Shown here piece after piece: positions 45,699 through 55,681 of a stretch of DNA of 64,000 nt; position 1 is the first letter of the stretch; the number at the start of each line of letters is the position of its first letter. The position numbers and the translations under genes are program-made. Origin of the DNA: Pseudomonas chlororaphis subsp. aurantiaca (GTDB lineage: Bacteria > Pseudomonadota > Gammaproteobacteria > Pseudomonadales > Pseudomonadaceae); assembly GCF_013466605.1 (NCBI RefSeq), contig NZ_CP059162.1, positions 5,642,001 to 5,706,000 on the forward strand. The letters run 5' to 3'. The notes beneath the pieces were generated by a model. That model saw nothing but the letters and a program-made list of their open reading frames with translations, did no database searches and was not told the DNA's origin.

Positions 45699-47840
45699 AT
45701 GAAATTCAAGTCGATCCAGTTTTCCGTGGCCGCCCTGGCCGGTGCCATCGTCCTCAGCGTGGTCGTTGCCTTGGTGCTGTACGCTCTGTTCGCCGGCGCC
45801 CGGACCCAGGAGATGGTGCAGCAGCGAACCCAGGCTCAATTCGAGCAAGTCATCGAACAGCGGCTGGTCGGGCTGGCACAGACCCAGGTCAGCCAGATCC
45901 AGCGTGAACTCGAGGCGCCCCTGCTGATCGCCGGCGGGCTGGTGCGGGTCAACGCGCTGATCGGCAGCAAGGGCGCGGATGGCAATCCACAGCTCAATCT
46001 CGCCCGCGAACAGCTGATCAGCCTGATCAAGGAAAACGTCGCGCAGAATCCGAAGATTCTCGGTGCTTATATAGGCTGGGAAAAGAACGCCATCGACCAT
46101 AACGACAGCGCCTATGTCGACACCAAGGTGGTAGGTATCGATGCCAGCAACGGGCGTTTCCTGCCGTGGTGGTTCCGCAACGAAGACGGCAGCCTGGGCC
46201 TGGACAAACTGGTGGACGTGGACGACCAGAAAGTCCTGTCCACCGGCGTACGCGCCAGCGAGTACTACCTGTGCTCCAAGGAAAGCAAGAAATCCTGCGT
46301 GATCGATCCGGCGCCGTACAAGGTCGGCGACAAGATCGTCATGCTCGCCTCCTTTATTCAACCCATCCTGCTCGACGGGACCTTCCAGGGCATCGTCGGC
46401 GCCGACCTGTCGGTGAACTTCATCCAGGACATGCTCCTGGGCGCCAACCAGAAGCTCTACAACGGCGTGGGCGAAATGGCCCTGATCGGTGGCAATGGCC
46501 GGCTGGTGGCCTACACCAAGGACCCGAGCAAGTTCGGCGAAAAGGTCAGCGACATTCTCGACAGCGAAGAAGTCGCCAAGCTGGGCAACCTCAAGCGCGG
46601 CGCAGTGAACTACAACGTCGATCAGGCCAACGGGCGGATCGAGCTGTACCTGCCGTTCGGTATTGGTCAGACCGACGCCCGCTGGACCCTGATGCTGCAA
46701 CTGCCGCTGGACGCCGTCATGGCCGACCTGCAGAAACTGCAGAACGACCTGGCCGAACAGCGCCAGGCCGACACCTTCGGCATGGCCATGGTCGGCCTGA
46801 TCATCGCCGGCCTCGGCCTGCTGGTGATCTGGCTGGTGGGCCACGGCATTGCCCGTCCGCTCAAGCAGATGGTGGCCATGCTCGACGATATCGCCCAGGG
46901 CGAAGGTGACCTGACCCGCCGCCTGAGCAGCGACCGCGCCGACGAACTGGGCTCGATCGCCAAGGGCTTCAATACCTTCCTGGCCAAGCTGCAGGCGATG
47001 ATCAGCCAGGTGGTGACCTCGGTGCAGAGCGTCAGCGACTCCTCCGAACACACCGCCGATATCGCCATTCGCACCAACCAGGGCGTGCACAAGCAAATGG
47101 CCGAGATCGACCAGGTGGCCACCGCGGTGCACGAGATGACCGCCACCGCCCAGGACGTGGCCCGTAACGCGACCCAGGCCGCGCAAGCCGCCAACCATGC
47201 CGACCAGGCCGCCAGCCAGGGCATGCGGATCGTGCGCGACACCTCGACCGCCATTGGCGCCCTGGCCGTGGAAATCGGCAGGGCGGTGGGCGTCGTGCAG
47301 ACCCTGGCCAAGGACAGCGAGAACATCAACGCGATCCTGATCGCCATTCGCGGTATCGCCGAGCAGACCAACCTGTTGGCCCTCAACGCCGCCATCGAAG
47401 CCGCCCGCGCCGGCGAACAAGGCCGCGGCTTTGCCGTGGTGGCCGACGAAGTGCGCAACCTGGCGCAGAAGACCCAGCAGGCGACCGAAGAAATCCAGTC
47501 GATGATCCAGCAGCTGCAGCAAGGCACCCGCGATGTGGTGCGAGTCATGGAAGACAGCCAGAACCGCACCGACGCAAGCGTGCAGCACGCGACGAAAGCG
47601 GCCGAGGCCCTGGAAACCATCACTCAGGCGGTGTCGGTGATCAACGACATGAACACCCAGATCGCCAGCGCCGCCGAAGAGCAGAGCGCCGTCGCCGAGG
47701 ACATCAACCGCAACGTGATCAATATCGGCCAGGTGGCCAACGAAGTGGCGAGCGGCGCCGACGAGTCCAGCGCGGCCAGCGCCGGCCTGACCAAGCTGGC
47801 CGAGCAGCAGCGGCGCCTGATCAATCAGTTCAAGGTGTAA
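45699..47840 (+). CDS. Methyl-accepting chemotaxis protein with dCache sensor domain (TlpQ/McpU-like)
   Basis: A 713-residue chemoreceptor. Helix 1 ([20 protein letters not shown]), a periplasmic double-Cache domain (about 40-355), helix 2 ([20 protein letters not shown]), HAMP, then a long coiled-coil signalling domain with the hairpin tip [21 protein letters not shown] and ending in [14 protein letters not shown]. The length and the WWFRNEDG segment recall TlpQ/McpU polyamine-histamine receptors rather than PctA amino-acid ones; the ligand is not settled. Start at MKFKSIQF, 45699. Confidence 0.9.
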   Translation: MKFKSIQFSVAALAGAIVLSVVVALVLYALFAGARTQEMVQQRTQAQFEQVIEQRLVGLAQTQVSQIQRELEAPLLIAGGLVRVNALIGSKGADGNPQLNLAREQLISLIKENVAQNPKILGAYIGWEKNAIDHNDSAYVDTKVVGIDASNGRFLPWWFRNEDGSLGLDKLVDVDDQKVLSTGVRASEYYLCSKESKKSCVIDPAPYKVGDKIVMLASFIQPILLDGTFQGIVGADLSVNFIQDMLLGANQKLYNGVGEMALIGGNGRLVAYTKDPSKFGEKVSDILDSEEVAKLGNLKRGAVNYNVDQANGRIELYLPFGIGQTDARWTLMLQLPLDAVMADLQKLQNDLAEQRQADTFGMAMVGLIIAGLGLLVIWLVGHGIARPLKQMVAMLDDIAQGEGDLTRRLSSDRADELGSIAKGFNTFLAKLQAMISQVVTSVQSVSDSSEHTADIAIRTNQGVHKQMAEIDQVATAVHEMTATAQDVARNATQAAQAANHADQAASQGMRIVRDTSTAIGALAVEIGRAVGVVQTLAKDSENINAILIAIRGIAEQTNLLALNAAIEAARAGEQGRGFAVVADEVRNLAQKTQQATEEIQSMIQQLQQGTRDVVRVMEDSQNRTDASVQHATKAAEALETITQAVSVINDMNTQIASAAEEQSAVAEDINRNVINIGQVANEVASGADESSAASAGLTKLAEQQRRLINQFKV

Positions 47841-47903
47841 GCCACTGCGACCGGCCGCAAAGCGGCGTGGCCCGTACGAACGCTCAAGGTCCTGCGGACC
47901 TTG

Positions 47904-47990
47904 CGCAGCCTTCGGCAGCGGCTACAGGGATTGCGGCGCGACTCAAGAGCCCGGCACGGACTCTGTAGCCGCTGCCGCAGGCTACGATCG
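47904..47990. repeat. REP-like inverted pair after the chemoreceptor gene
   Basis: GCAGCCTTCGGCAGCGGCTA (about 47906) faces an inverted copy TAGCCGCTGCCGCAGGCTA (about 47966). The core GTAGCCGCTGCCG recurs at 51.3 and 58.8 kb. It is the class of short intergenic palindromes abundant in fluorescent pseudomonads. Confidence 0.7.
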
Positions 47991-48065
47991 AGCTGGGCGG
48001 CACTCCGTGCGAAGTGCTCGCTGATTCAGGCCACACGATTCCGGATTGGAGCCACAGGGATGGCG

Positions 48066-48686
48066 TCAACCCGGGGTCAGGCATTCCGGGGCATTGAGCT
48101 TGGGATCGTTCACCAGGTTGGCCAGCACCCGCTCGCGCAAGGCGGCCGGTGGGCTGGCCAGCAAGGCCTGCAGCACCGGCAATGGCGTCTCGGGGTCGAG
48201 CCAGGCTTCCTGGCCCCGGGCATCGAGGATCAATGGCCGACGCTGACTGGCCGCCGGCTGGGTGACCACCGCGGTGCTCAGCCAGACCTGTTCCTGCACC
48301 GGATAGGCTTCCCAGATCGCCGCGAAGAACAGCGACGAGCCCTCCCCTGGCGTCAGCCAGTACGGGCGTTTACGGGTGCCGCCGCGCCATTCGTAAAAAC
48401 CGTTGGCCGGCAGCAGGCAGCGGCGCTGGCGAAAGGCTTCACGGAACATCGGCTGTTCGGCCAGGGTTTCGGCACGCGCATGGGCCGGGGTGCGCGACAG
48501 ATCGGTCAGCCAGGGCGGCGTCAGGCCCCAGCGAGCGCGGGCGAGATTGCGCTGGCCGTCGCTGCTGCGCAGGATCAGCACCGAATCGTTGGGCGAAATA
48601 TTCCACTGCGCCTGCTGATCCGCGGGAAATCCGGGCAAGGCGGCAAACGCTTGGTTCCAGCGAAACAGGGCATAACGTCCACACAT
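48066..48686 (-). CDS. SRAP/DUF159 (YedK/HMCES) family protein with altered active site
   Basis: A 206-residue SOS-response-associated-peptidase-family protein; relatives cross-link to abasic sites in single-stranded DNA through Cys2. MCGRY (Cys2) and the active-site Glu in GFYEW (near residue 117) are kept. The position matching Asn75 of E. coli YedK is His (AHARAET) and the catalytic-His position of HDRRPL is Ser (ASQRRPLIL). These were read directly from the DNA. Cross-linking may persist while reversal may be weakened. Confidence 0.88.
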   Translation of the reverse strand: MCGRYALFRWNQAFAALPGFPADQQAQWNISPNDSVLILRSSDGQRNLARARWGLTPPWLTDLSRTPAHARAETLAEQPMFREAFRQRRCLLPANGFYEWRGGTRKRPYWLTPGEGSSLFFAAIWEAYPVQEQVWLSTAVVTQPAASQRRPLILDARGQEAWLDPETPLPVLQALLASPPAALRERVLANLVNDPKLNAPECLTPG

Positions 48687-48720
48687 GGGGCAAACAACTC
48701 TCGGAAAATCGGCGGCCAGC

Positions 48721-48981
48721 CTAACAGATCAGCACGCCGGCATGATTGGCCGGCTCGTCGCCGGGCATTGGCAGCGCGGCATTGTACGCGGCGATCAGCT
48801 CCCGGGCGTATTGCGCCTGGTCGTTATCCACCGCCAGCCCGAGCAGGCCGAACATTGGCAACTCCCCGGTACCGCCGAGCAAATCCCGCCCCACCAGATG
48901 CGCCTCGATCCCCTCGCTGGCCAGCATGCCCTGGAGCAATTCCCCTTCCAGCAGGTTTTCCGGTTCGTAGATTCGCTGCAT
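48721..48981 (-). CDS. DUF2007-family small protein
   Basis: An 86-residue soluble protein with the DUF2007 pattern MQRIYEPENLLEGELLQGML...EAHLVGRDLLGG, related in shape to PII-like domains. Function unknown. Followed upstream, 10 bp away on the same strand, by the zinc-ribbon gene, so both are likely one transcript. Confidence 0.85.
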   Translation of the reverse strand: MQRIYEPENLLEGELLQGMLASEGIEAHLVGRDLLGGTGELPMFGLLGLAVDNDQAQYARELIAAYNAALPMPGDEPANHAGVLIC

Positions 48982-48991
48982 ATAACCCCCG

Positions 48992-49174
48992 TCACTCGTT
49001 TTCGCTGCGCACCTCGAGCATCCATTCCTGACCGTCGGTCTGCAGGCTGAACACAATGGGCCGGCAACAGACCGGACAATCCTCGATGTACTGCTGATCG
49101 CCGCCGGACAGGTCCAGCACGGCCTCGGCCTCTTCACCGCAGTAGGGACATTGATAGTGCTCGGTTTCCAGCAT
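48992..49174 (-). CDS. CPXCG-motif cysteine-rich zinc-ribbon protein
   Basis: A 60-residue protein with two Cys pairs, CPYCG near residue 9 and CPVCC near 33, expected to bind one zinc. The family is widespread in gammaproteobacteria with no settled role. Precedes the DUF2007 gene by 10 bp. Confidence 0.85.
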   Translation of the reverse strand: MLETEHYQCPYCGEEAEAVLDLSGGDQQYIEDCPVCCRPIVFSLQTDGQEWMLEVRSENE

Positions 49175-49317
49175 CGCGGCCTCCGGAGTGACTTGTGCGT
49201 ATAATCGCCGGTCTATTTGCAGGGCTATTGAGATCTGAGCTTACTTTTCAGACCGCGCCCGGCTATTTTTCGATCCAAACCTTTTTCTTACCTAGCCGTT
49301 TCCAACAAGAGAGCATG

Positions 49318-50484
49318 ATGGGCGAATTCGATGCCATCCGACCTTACGACGACAGTGAAGTACCAGCGGTGCTGGCTCGACTGCTCGGCGACAAGGCGTT
49401 TCTAGATATCCTCACCCACTTCCGCTTCCCGCGCTTTGCCGGCGCTTTCGGCTGGCTGCTCAAACCCCTTATAGCTCATCGGCTGCGTCGTGAGTTCGCC
49501 GCGGTCACTTCGGTGGCGACCCTGCAGGACAAGGTCGAGTTCTACGTCGACCACACCATCGAGCGGGCCACCGACGGCGTGACCTACACCGGTGTCGAGC
49601 AATTCAAGTCCGGCAGCGCCTACCTGTTCATCGCCAACCACCGCGACATCGTGATGGACCCGGCCTTCGTCAATTACGCGGTGTACCACGCCGGATTGCC
49701 GACCCCGCGCATCGCCATCGGCGACAACCTGCTGCAGAAGCCCTTCGTCAGCGACCTGATGCGCCTGAACAAGAGCTTCATCGTGCACCGTTCGATCACC
49801 GGTCGCCGGGAAAAGATGGCCGCCTACCAGCTGCTGTCGGCCTACATCAACCACTCGATCCGCAACGATTGCGCGTCGATCTGGATCGCCCAGGCCGAAG
49901 GCCGGGCCAAGGACGGCGACGACCGTACCGAGTCGGCGATCCTCAAGATGTTCCACATGAGCCGCAAGGACGAGCCGTTCGGCGAGGTCATCCAGTCGCT
50001 GAACCTGACCCCGGTGTCGATCAGCTACGAATACGATCCTTGCGATCAGGCCAAGGCCCGCGAGCTGTACATCCGCGCCACCACCGGCAGCTATACCAAG
50101 GCTCCGGGCGAGGACGACATCAGCATCGCCAAGGGCATCACCGGCTATAAAGGTCGGGTCCACGTGAACTTCGCCGCGCCGATCAGCGAGTTGTTCGAGG
50201 ACACCAAGCAATTGGCGGTGGAGATGGACCGGCAGATCCTCGGCGGTTACCGCCTGTTCCCGGTGCACTACCTGGCCTACGCCCAGTGGAGCGAGGCCGA
50301 TCCGGAGCTGCAGGTTCCGAGCGCGGCCCAGGTGTTCCCGGCGGACGAATTGGCCAAGGCCCAGGAAGAGTGGCAACGGCGCCTGGACGCCTGCCCGGAG
50401 GAACATCGCCCGTACCTGGTGCTGCAATATGCGACGCCGGTGCGCAATCAGTATCGGGTCAAGGCGGGACTGGCCTTGCCATAA
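49318..50484 (+). CDS. 1-acyl-sn-glycerol-3-phosphate acyltransferase-like protein
   Basis: A 388-residue PlsC-superfamily acyltransferase. The catalytic NHRDIVMD motif (NHx4D) is near residue 108 and the acceptor-binding FIVHRSITG near 155; the C-terminal region (from about 250) is specific to a Pseudomonas group annotated as glycerol acyltransferase. Two adjacent ATG codons occur (49315, 49318); the second has better spacing from AAGAGAG. Likely acts in phospholipid synthesis or remodelling. Confidence 0.88.
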   Translation: MGEFDAIRPYDDSEVPAVLARLLGDKAFLDILTHFRFPRFAGAFGWLLKPLIAHRLRREFAAVTSVATLQDKVEFYVDHTIERATDGVTYTGVEQFKSGSAYLFIANHRDIVMDPAFVNYAVYHAGLPTPRIAIGDNLLQKPFVSDLMRLNKSFIVHRSITGRREKMAAYQLLSAYINHSIRNDCASIWIAQAEGRAKDGDDRTESAILKMFHMSRKDEPFGEVIQSLNLTPVSISYEYDPCDQAKARELYIRATTGSYTKAPGEDDISIAKGITGYKGRVHVNFAAPISELFEDTKQLAVEMDRQILGGYRLFPVHYLAYAQWSEADPELQVPSAAQVFPADELAKAQEEWQRRLDACPEEHRPYLVLQYATPVRNQYRVKAGLALP

Positions 50485-50499
50485 CGCTCCCCGCACACG

Positions 50500-50532
50500 A
50501 CAACGGCGCCAGAAGGCGCCGTTGTCGTTTGT
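50500..50532. terminator. Terminator after the acyltransferase gene
   Basis: ACAACGGCGCC / GGCGCCGTTGT, 11-bp arms with a 4-base loop, followed by TCGTTTG. The T-run is short. Confidence 0.7.
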
Positions 50533-50557
50533 GCACTGTAGGGTAATCGCGAATCGG

Positions 50558-50845
50558 TCAGAACCGCGTGCTGATCCAGGACACCAGCAACGCCAGCCCC
50601 AGGCAGGCAAAACCGAAGCGGTAGAAGAACCGGTTCATGCGCAAGGTCGCATCGTCCAGCCCCTGCGCCGGCATCTCCTGGGAGCGGGATTGGCCCCGGG
50701 CGGCCAGATTGGCCAGCGCGCGCTGTTCGCGACGTCGGGTGGCGTGCAACAACCAGCTACCGGGAAAGGCGAACAGCAAGGCAAGAATATTGATCAGCTT
50801 GGCGGGGTGGGCGCTGAACAGCGACCAGATCAGTTGCAGCGACAT
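50558..50845 (-). CDS. Small membrane protein, unknown
   Basis: A 95-residue protein with two predicted membrane helices (about 14-34 and 72-92) and a basic, Arg/Ala-rich linker. No family is recognised with certainty. ATG 50845 has GAGG six bases upstream; the GTG one codon earlier overlaps that site. Convergent with the acyltransferase gene. Confidence 0.7.
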   Translation of the reverse strand: MSLQLIWSLFSAHPAKLINILALLFAFPGSWLLHATRRREQRALANLAARGQSRSQEMPAQGLDDATLRMNRFFYRFGFACLGLALLVSWISTRF

Positions 50846-51032
50846 CACGAACCTCGAATGAAACCGGATAACGAGCCCTGGCGGCTCGCGGCGCGGATTT
50901 TACCCAAAGGCCCACTTTCTGCCTGGGTTTTCCGACAGACAACAACCCGCTGGCCGGTTAATTCACCCTGTCATACGTTCGTCATACAAACAGGCCAGTC
51001 TGGCGCCCCTCGAAACCGACACGGAGCTTGTC

Positions 51033-51239
51033 ATGCTGCACGCAGAAAACCAGGATCGCCTCTACCTGATCGCCCCCAGCGACGAACAGGAAGCCTTGGT
51101 CGGTGGCCTGGCCTTCAACGTCCAGGACCGCCACTGGCTGGTGTATTGCGCCCTCGGCGGGCACCAGCATGCCGACCTGCCGGAAACCGATCTGCTGACA
51201 GGGGTCAGCGTGCTGGATTTTTACGTCGAGGCGGCGTGA
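51033..51239 (+). CDS. Small conserved hypothetical protein
   Basis: A 68-residue acidic soluble protein with no recognised domain; even codon use and a GGAG ribosome-binding site before ATG 51033 support coding. It is followed by a strong terminator. Confidence 0.65.
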   Translation: MLHAENQDRLYLIAPSDEQEALVGGLAFNVQDRHWLVYCALGGHQHADLPETDLLTGVSVLDFYVEAA

Positions 51240-51269
51240 CTTCTGGCCTGACAGGAATCAACAGGAAAT

Positions 51270-51306
51270 AAAAAAGCCCGGTGTCCAATGGAACCGGGCT
51301 TTTTTG
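51270..51306. terminator. Intrinsic terminator
   Basis: AAAAGCCCGGT / ACCGGGCTTTT arms with a 10-base loop and flanking A/T runs, after the small gene at 51033. Confidence 0.9.
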
Positions 51307-51330
51307 TGTACGGAGCTCAAGGCGTCAAGC

Positions 51331-51388
51331 AAGGCCTTTCGGGCCTTATCGTCCGAACGCGACCCGAGCCTGCGGCAGCGGCTACAGG
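51331..51388. repeat. REP-like repeat, inverse of the 58.8-kb copy
   Basis: The 58-bp stretch reads on the minus strand almost identically to 58804-58860: GTAGCCGCTGCCGCAGG, then CGTTCGGACGATAAGG and a small hairpin GGCCTTTCGGGCC. It sits between a terminator and yajG. Confidence 0.7.
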
Positions 51389-51394
51389 CTCACA

Positions 51395-51979
51395 TCATTC
51401 GCCGAGGATCTGGCCGATGCTCGGGTCCTTGAACAGCCGGGTCAAGGCATCGCTGAGTACGTCGCTGACCAGCTTGGTATTGGTTTCCTGGTTCGGCGCC
51501 ATGCCGAAACGCTGGTCCAGGGACGCGCCGTAACGACCGCTGTAGCGGCGGTTGGCGTTCTGCACATCGGAGCGGAAGGTCGCGCCGATGGTAGCCTCAG
51601 TCACGTACAGGCCTTCCTTGGGCGACTGATACTTCAGCTCGACCAGGGTCACGGTCAGTTGCGGAGCGTTCAGCGCGTTGGCGGTCGGGGTAAAGCCCAG
51701 CAGGCGTACCGCGGCTTCGGTCTGGGCCTGCAGCTTCGGCAGGATCTGCGCGCCCTGGACGGTAATCGCGCTGGTTTCAGGGTAAAGCCCGCCACGGGTA
51801 CCCAGGGTCGGCGACGGACGGCCGTCGACCACTTTCACCACCACCGGCTGGCCATGGCCGACCGGCGCGAGCTGAGTGGTGAGCTTCGGTTCCGGGCTGA
51901 GTTGTTGCGGGCTATGGGCGCAACCAGCCAGCGTCAAACTGGTCACAGTGATCAAACCGAACAACAGGCGTTGCAACAT
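51395..51979 (-). CDS. yajG: YajG-family lipoprotein
   Basis: A 194-residue outer-membrane lipoprotein with signal LLFGLITVTSLTLAGC (lipobox LAGC). The folded part has the YajG features VVVKVVDGRPSPTLGTRGG and the C-terminal LDQRFGMAPNQETNTKLVSDVL. Function unknown; in Enterobacteria it is next to ampG. ATG 51979 has GGAGAA eight bases upstream; ATG 51985 overlaps it. Confidence 0.88.
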   Translation of the reverse strand: MLQRLLFGLITVTSLTLAGCAHSPQQLSPEPKLTTQLAPVGHGQPVVVKVVDGRPSPTLGTRGGLYPETSAITVQGAQILPKLQAQTEAAVRLLGFTPTANALNAPQLTVTLVELKYQSPKEGLYVTEATIGATFRSDVQNANRRYSGRYGASLDQRFGMAPNQETNTKLVSDVLSDALTRLFKDPSIGQILGE

Positions 51980-52185
51980 GCTCATTTCTCCAGAAATCAG
52001 GCACAGACAGGCGCGCAGTATAGCGGGGGTCTGCGGCCGCTAACCAGCGGCCCGGCGCGAGTCAGTCAGCTCTCATACAGGTTCGGTACCAGGCGCTTGC
52101 TGTAACCTCCCCGTCACGAGCGTTACATGGCCATGTAACGCCCGGGCGGCATTCTTCATCGCAACTGCCCAACAGGTACATCGCC

Positions 52186-52419
52186 ATGCATTTCCTCTGG
52201 TCCTTGTTCGCTCCGCGCCAGAAATACCGCAGCTTCGCCAAGCTCGACCCACAGGGCCGGTGCCAGGCGTTCAAGCACTGCAAAGTGCCGCCAATGGGCG
52301 ATGGCTGGGTGGAAATCGAGGAAATCCGTCTCAACTGGTTGCACCAGCCGCTCCCCGCCAGCGCCCGTGTCAGCCCACGCGTTGCCCGCGCCCGGGTGCA
52401 ACCGATGATGGCTACCTGA
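52186..52419 (+). CDS. Small hypothetical protein
   Basis: A 77-residue basic protein (MHFLWSLFAPRQKYRSF...) with no recognised domain and only a weak AGG ribosome-binding site. Amino-acid composition looks coding and it does not overlap a better frame; similar proteins are annotated in pseudomonads as I recall, but that cannot be checked here. Confidence 0.55.
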   Translation: MHFLWSLFAPRQKYRSFAKLDPQGRCQAFKHCKVPPMGDGWVEIEEIRLNWLHQPLPASARVSPRVARARVQPMMAT

Positions 52420-53151
52420 CCAAAAGCCTAATAAAAGTCATTAAACAGGATCATTTCTGCGCGTTTCTTCGTTACAATCTCCCCCCGATTATAAGGACGT
52501 CTCCTGATCGGGCCTCGCAGCATCGCTGATGCATCAGCATCAGCTCCCCCGCATTGCCCACAGAGAGCCGCCCACACAGATCGAGTGAAGCCGGCGTGCT
52601 TGCTGTTCATCCTGCAAACCACCGCTTTTCGCGCATCTGCAGAGCTGCCATTGCTCGGCCACTGAGCTGTTCGCCCGTTAATGCCACGTGTTCCATGTCG
52701 GCATTCACCCCTCGGGCCGGTGCCAGGCTTGGACAGCCCTTTTTTGAGGTTCACGTCTTCAAAAGAGCGTGAAAAAACGGGTTTTCACAACTTCACAAGA
52801 GTGTGGCGAGCAAATGAATAGTTTTGCGTCTGTACTGGCACCATTAGCGTCTACAACAGCCCGATTACACAGGACCGAGCACGCCTCAGATACTTGCGCT
52901 TGAAGCCTGTCCGCTACGGATTTGGTTGCACAAACGGACTCTTGACCATAAGTCGAATTGCCCGCCCTGCCCTGAAATGCGTTCATACGCGGATCAGGCC
53001 TGGTTGGTAGCGTCCGTCGAAGTTGCGAAAAATTGCGAAGATTCGGACATGGCGATCCTGGCCATGAGTGACCTGGGGCATAACGTGAACCGCCCCCTAC
53101 TCCTGGCAGCTATGCCGTCAATTTGGTGCTGCAGATTTTGGAGACGCGTTA
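52420..53151 (+). other. Gene-free 732-bp region upstream of mqo
   Basis: No convincing gene is present. It contains a perfect 14-bp palindrome GCTGATGCATCAGC (52525-52538), an AT-rich stretch at 52425-52500 that could hold a promoter (TTACAA, GATTATAAGG), and a long tail to mqo. A long regulated leader for mqo is possible; nothing else is recognised. Confidence 0.5.
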
Positions 53152-54663
53152 ATGGCGCATAACGAAGCAGTAGACGTCGTATTGGTTGGGGCCGGCATCA
53201 TGAGTGCCACCCTCGCTGTACTGCTCAAAGAACTCGACCCCGCGATCAAGCTGGAAGTCGTCGAGCTGATGGATTCGGGTGCCGCGGAAAGTTCCAACCC
53301 GTGGAACAACGCCGGTACCGGCCATGCCGGCCTTTGTGAGCTGAACTACACGCCACAGGCCGCCGACGGTTCTATCGATATCAAGAAAGCCGTGCACATC
53401 AACACCCAGTTCGAGGTGTCAAAGCAGTTCTGGTCCTACCTGACCAAGAAAGGCACCTTCGGCTCGTCCAAGTCCTTTATCAGCCCGGTGCCGCACCTGA
53501 GCTTCGTCCAGGGCGAGAGCGGCGTGTCCTTCCTGAAGAAGCGCTATGAAGTGCTGAGCAAGCACCACGCTTTCGCGGACATGGAATACACCGAGGACAA
53601 GGCCAAGATGGCCGAGTGGATGCCGCTGATGATGCCAGGCCGCCCGGCTGACGAAGTCATCGCCGCCACCCGCGTGATCAATGGTACCGACGTCAACTTC
53701 GGCGCCCTGACCAACCAGTTGCTCAAGCACTTGACCAGCGCACCCGATGCCCAGGTCAAGTACTGCAAGCGCGTGACCGGTCTGAAACGCAACAAGGACA
53801 ACGGCTGGACCGTGAGCATCAAGGACGTCAACAGCGGCAACAGCCGCGACGTCGATGCCAAGTTCGTGTTCCTCGGCGCCGGCGGCGCGGCGCTGCCGCT
53901 GCTGCAGGCTTCGGGCATCGAGGAGAGCAAAGGCTTCGGTGGCTTCCCGGTCAGCGGCCAGTGGCTGCGTTGCGACAACCCGGAAGTGGTCAAGCGGCAC
54001 CAGGCCAAGGTCTACAGCCAGGCGGCCGTGGGTTCGCCACCAATGTCCGTGCCGCACCTGGACACCCGTGTGGTCGATGGCAAGAAGTCCCTGCTGTTCG
54101 GACCTTACGCCGGCTTCACCACCAAGTTCCTCAAGCACGGTTCTTTCATGGACCTGCCGATGTCGGTTCGCGCCGGCAACATCGGCCCGATGCTGGCGGT
54201 GGCTCGCGACAACATGGACCTGACCAAGTACCTGGTCAGCGAAGTGATGCAGTCCATGGAGCAGCGCCTGGAATCCCTGCGTCGCTTCTACCCTGAAGCC
54301 AAGGCCGAAGACTGGCGCCTGGAAGTGGCCGGCCAGCGGGTGCAGATCATCAAGAAAGATCCGAAGAAAGGCGGCGTGCTGCAGTTCGGCACCGAGCTGG
54401 TCGCAGCCAAGGACGGCTCTCTCGCTGCCCTGCTTGGCGCTTCGCCAGGCGCTTCGGTGACCGTCTCGATCATGCTCGAACTGATCGAGCGCTGCTTCCC
54501 GGCCAAGGCGGCTGGCGAGTGGGCCAGCAAGCTCAAGGAAATCTTCCCGGCCCGTGAAAAGGCCCTGGAAACCGACGCAGCGCTGTATCGCAAGATCAAC
54601 AGCGAGAACAACGTCAGCCTGGAGCTGGTCGAGCAGAGCAGCGAAGCCGAAAGCTACGCTTAA
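53152..54663 (+). CDS. mqo: Malate:quinone oxidoreductase
   Basis: A 503-residue peripheral-membrane FAD enzyme oxidising malate to oxaloacetate and feeding the quinone pool. FAD motif [16 protein letters not shown] is near residue 8; [21 protein letters not shown] is a hallmark of the family. Full family length. A GGAG ribosome-binding site precedes ATG 53152. Single gene with long leader and strong terminator. Confidence 0.95.
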   Translation: MAHNEAVDVVLVGAGIMSATLAVLLKELDPAIKLEVVELMDSGAAESSNPWNNAGTGHAGLCELNYTPQAADGSIDIKKAVHINTQFEVSKQFWSYLTKKGTFGSSKSFISPVPHLSFVQGESGVSFLKKRYEVLSKHHAFADMEYTEDKAKMAEWMPLMMPGRPADEVIAATRVINGTDVNFGALTNQLLKHLTSAPDAQVKYCKRVTGLKRNKDNGWTVSIKDVNSGNSRDVDAKFVFLGAGGAALPLLQASGIEESKGFGGFPVSGQWLRCDNPEVVKRHQAKVYSQAAVGSPPMSVPHLDTRVVDGKKSLLFGPYAGFTTKFLKHGSFMDLPMSVRAGNIGPMLAVARDNMDLTKYLVSEVMQSMEQRLESLRRFYPEAKAEDWRLEVAGQRVQIIKKDPKKGGVLQFGTELVAAKDGSLAALLGASPGASVTVSIMLELIERCFPAKAAGEWASKLKEIFPAREKALETDAALYRKINSENNVSLELVEQSSEAESYA

Positions 54664-54675
54664 GCCGCGCCCATG

Positions 54676-54713
54676 AAAAACGCCCCGCTCTCTTGAAGAA
54701 CGGGGCGTTTTTT
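54676..54713 (+). terminator. Intrinsic terminator after mqo
   Basis: AACGCCCCG / CGGGGCGTT stem with flanking A-run and T-run. Confidence 0.9.
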
Positions 54714-54754
54714 ATGGCTGCTTTAAAGACAACCACTTCCGGGGCGACGCGCTT

Positions 54755-55042
54755 TCAGCCGCGGGCTTTTTCGATCAGTTCGATGTAATCGGCGGCATTG
54801 CGCTGGTCCTGGATCAGGGCCACGAAGTCCCTGCCGTGTTCGTCCTTGCCGTCCAGGTCGTAGCCGGCCTCGACGAAGAACACCAGGAAACGCTCGAAAT
54901 CGTCGATACGCAGGCCACGATAGGCCTTGATCAGCTTGTGCAGGGACGGCGAAGTGGCGTCGGCCGGCTCGAAATCGAGGAACAGTTTGATCTGCGCATC
55001 GCCGATCTCGTCACCAATCACTTGTTTCTTATCTTTACGCAT
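54755..55042 (-). CDS. PA4642-family small protein
   Basis: A 95-residue acidic soluble protein (RKDKKQVIGDEIGDAQIKLF...) typical of a conserved Pseudomonas family next to mqo. Function unknown. Convergent with mqo and separated from it by a terminator. Confidence 0.82.
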   Translation of the reverse strand: MRKDKKQVIGDEIGDAQIKLFLDFEPADATSPSLHKLIKAYRGLRIDDFERFLVFFVEAGYDLDGKDEHGRDFVALIQDQRNAADYIELIEKARG

Positions 55043-55105
55043 TGCCGACTCCAGCTCGCAGACATTTCACGGGGCAGGCAGTTTACCCCCAGGCCGCGTC
55101 GGGCC

Positions 55106-55591
55106 TCAACGCGAGCGTACCGCGCCGGTGTGCAGGTCGGCCCAGATGTGGCCGTTGGCATAGCTGAGGAACTGGCAATACACCGTGTCGTTGCGCAGCA
55201 GGTCCATCACCACCCGATACTGGGCCAGCGGGTAGAACAGGGTGAGGGTCTTGGTCTTGTCGTCGAACTGCGGTTTTTTCAGGCTTTTGCTCTCGCCGTC
55301 GAAATTCACCAGCACCTGGCTGATGGTCGCGCCCTTGTTCAGCGGCTTGCCCTTGAGGCGGACCAGCAGCGGCGAGGTCACCGGGATCGGTTGCTGGTTG
55401 GATTGGCGCTGGCTGCCGATGACCACCGAGTACTCAGTGACCTGCAACAACTGTTGCTGCTCGGGAGCGGCATCACGCAGGGTCAGGTCATCGGGGGGCA
55501 GGAACTGCGCGTGCATGGGCGCCGGGGCGGCGGCCAGGGGCAGGCTCAGGATCAGAACAAAGGCCGCGCAACTGCGAATCAAAAGGCTCAT
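55106..55591 (-). CDS. Exported conserved hypothetical protein
   Basis: A 161-residue protein with a Sec signal peptide (IRSCAAFVLILSLPLAAAPA) and one compact domain rich in beta strands. Conserved at this place in pseudomonads; no function known. Start ATG 55591 (MSLLIRSC) begins the signal; the frame extends to 55627 without one. Confidence 0.78.
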   Translation of the reverse strand: MSLLIRSCAAFVLILSLPLAAAPAPMHAQFLPPDDLTLRDAAPEQQQLLQVTEYSVVIGSQRQSNQQPIPVTSPLLVRLKGKPLNKGATISQVLVNFDGESKSLKKPQFDDKTKTLTLFYPLAQYRVVMDLLRNDTVYCQFLSYANGHIWADLHTGAVRSR

Positions 55592-55681
55592 GACAGGCTC
55601 CGGACACAAGGCCTGGCACTCTAGCATGGGTCAGCGCAGATTTTTGCAGGCGCGGCTACAGCTCAAGCGCGAGGATGGCGC

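Noticed and set aside
45516..47588. 690-codon minus-strand open frame
   Set aside because: Shadow of the chemoreceptor gene, whose HAMP and signalling motifs are clear.
52525..52538. Possible regulator site for mqo at the 14-bp palindrome
   Set aside because: Kept only as a note; no known binding protein or matching second copy was seen.
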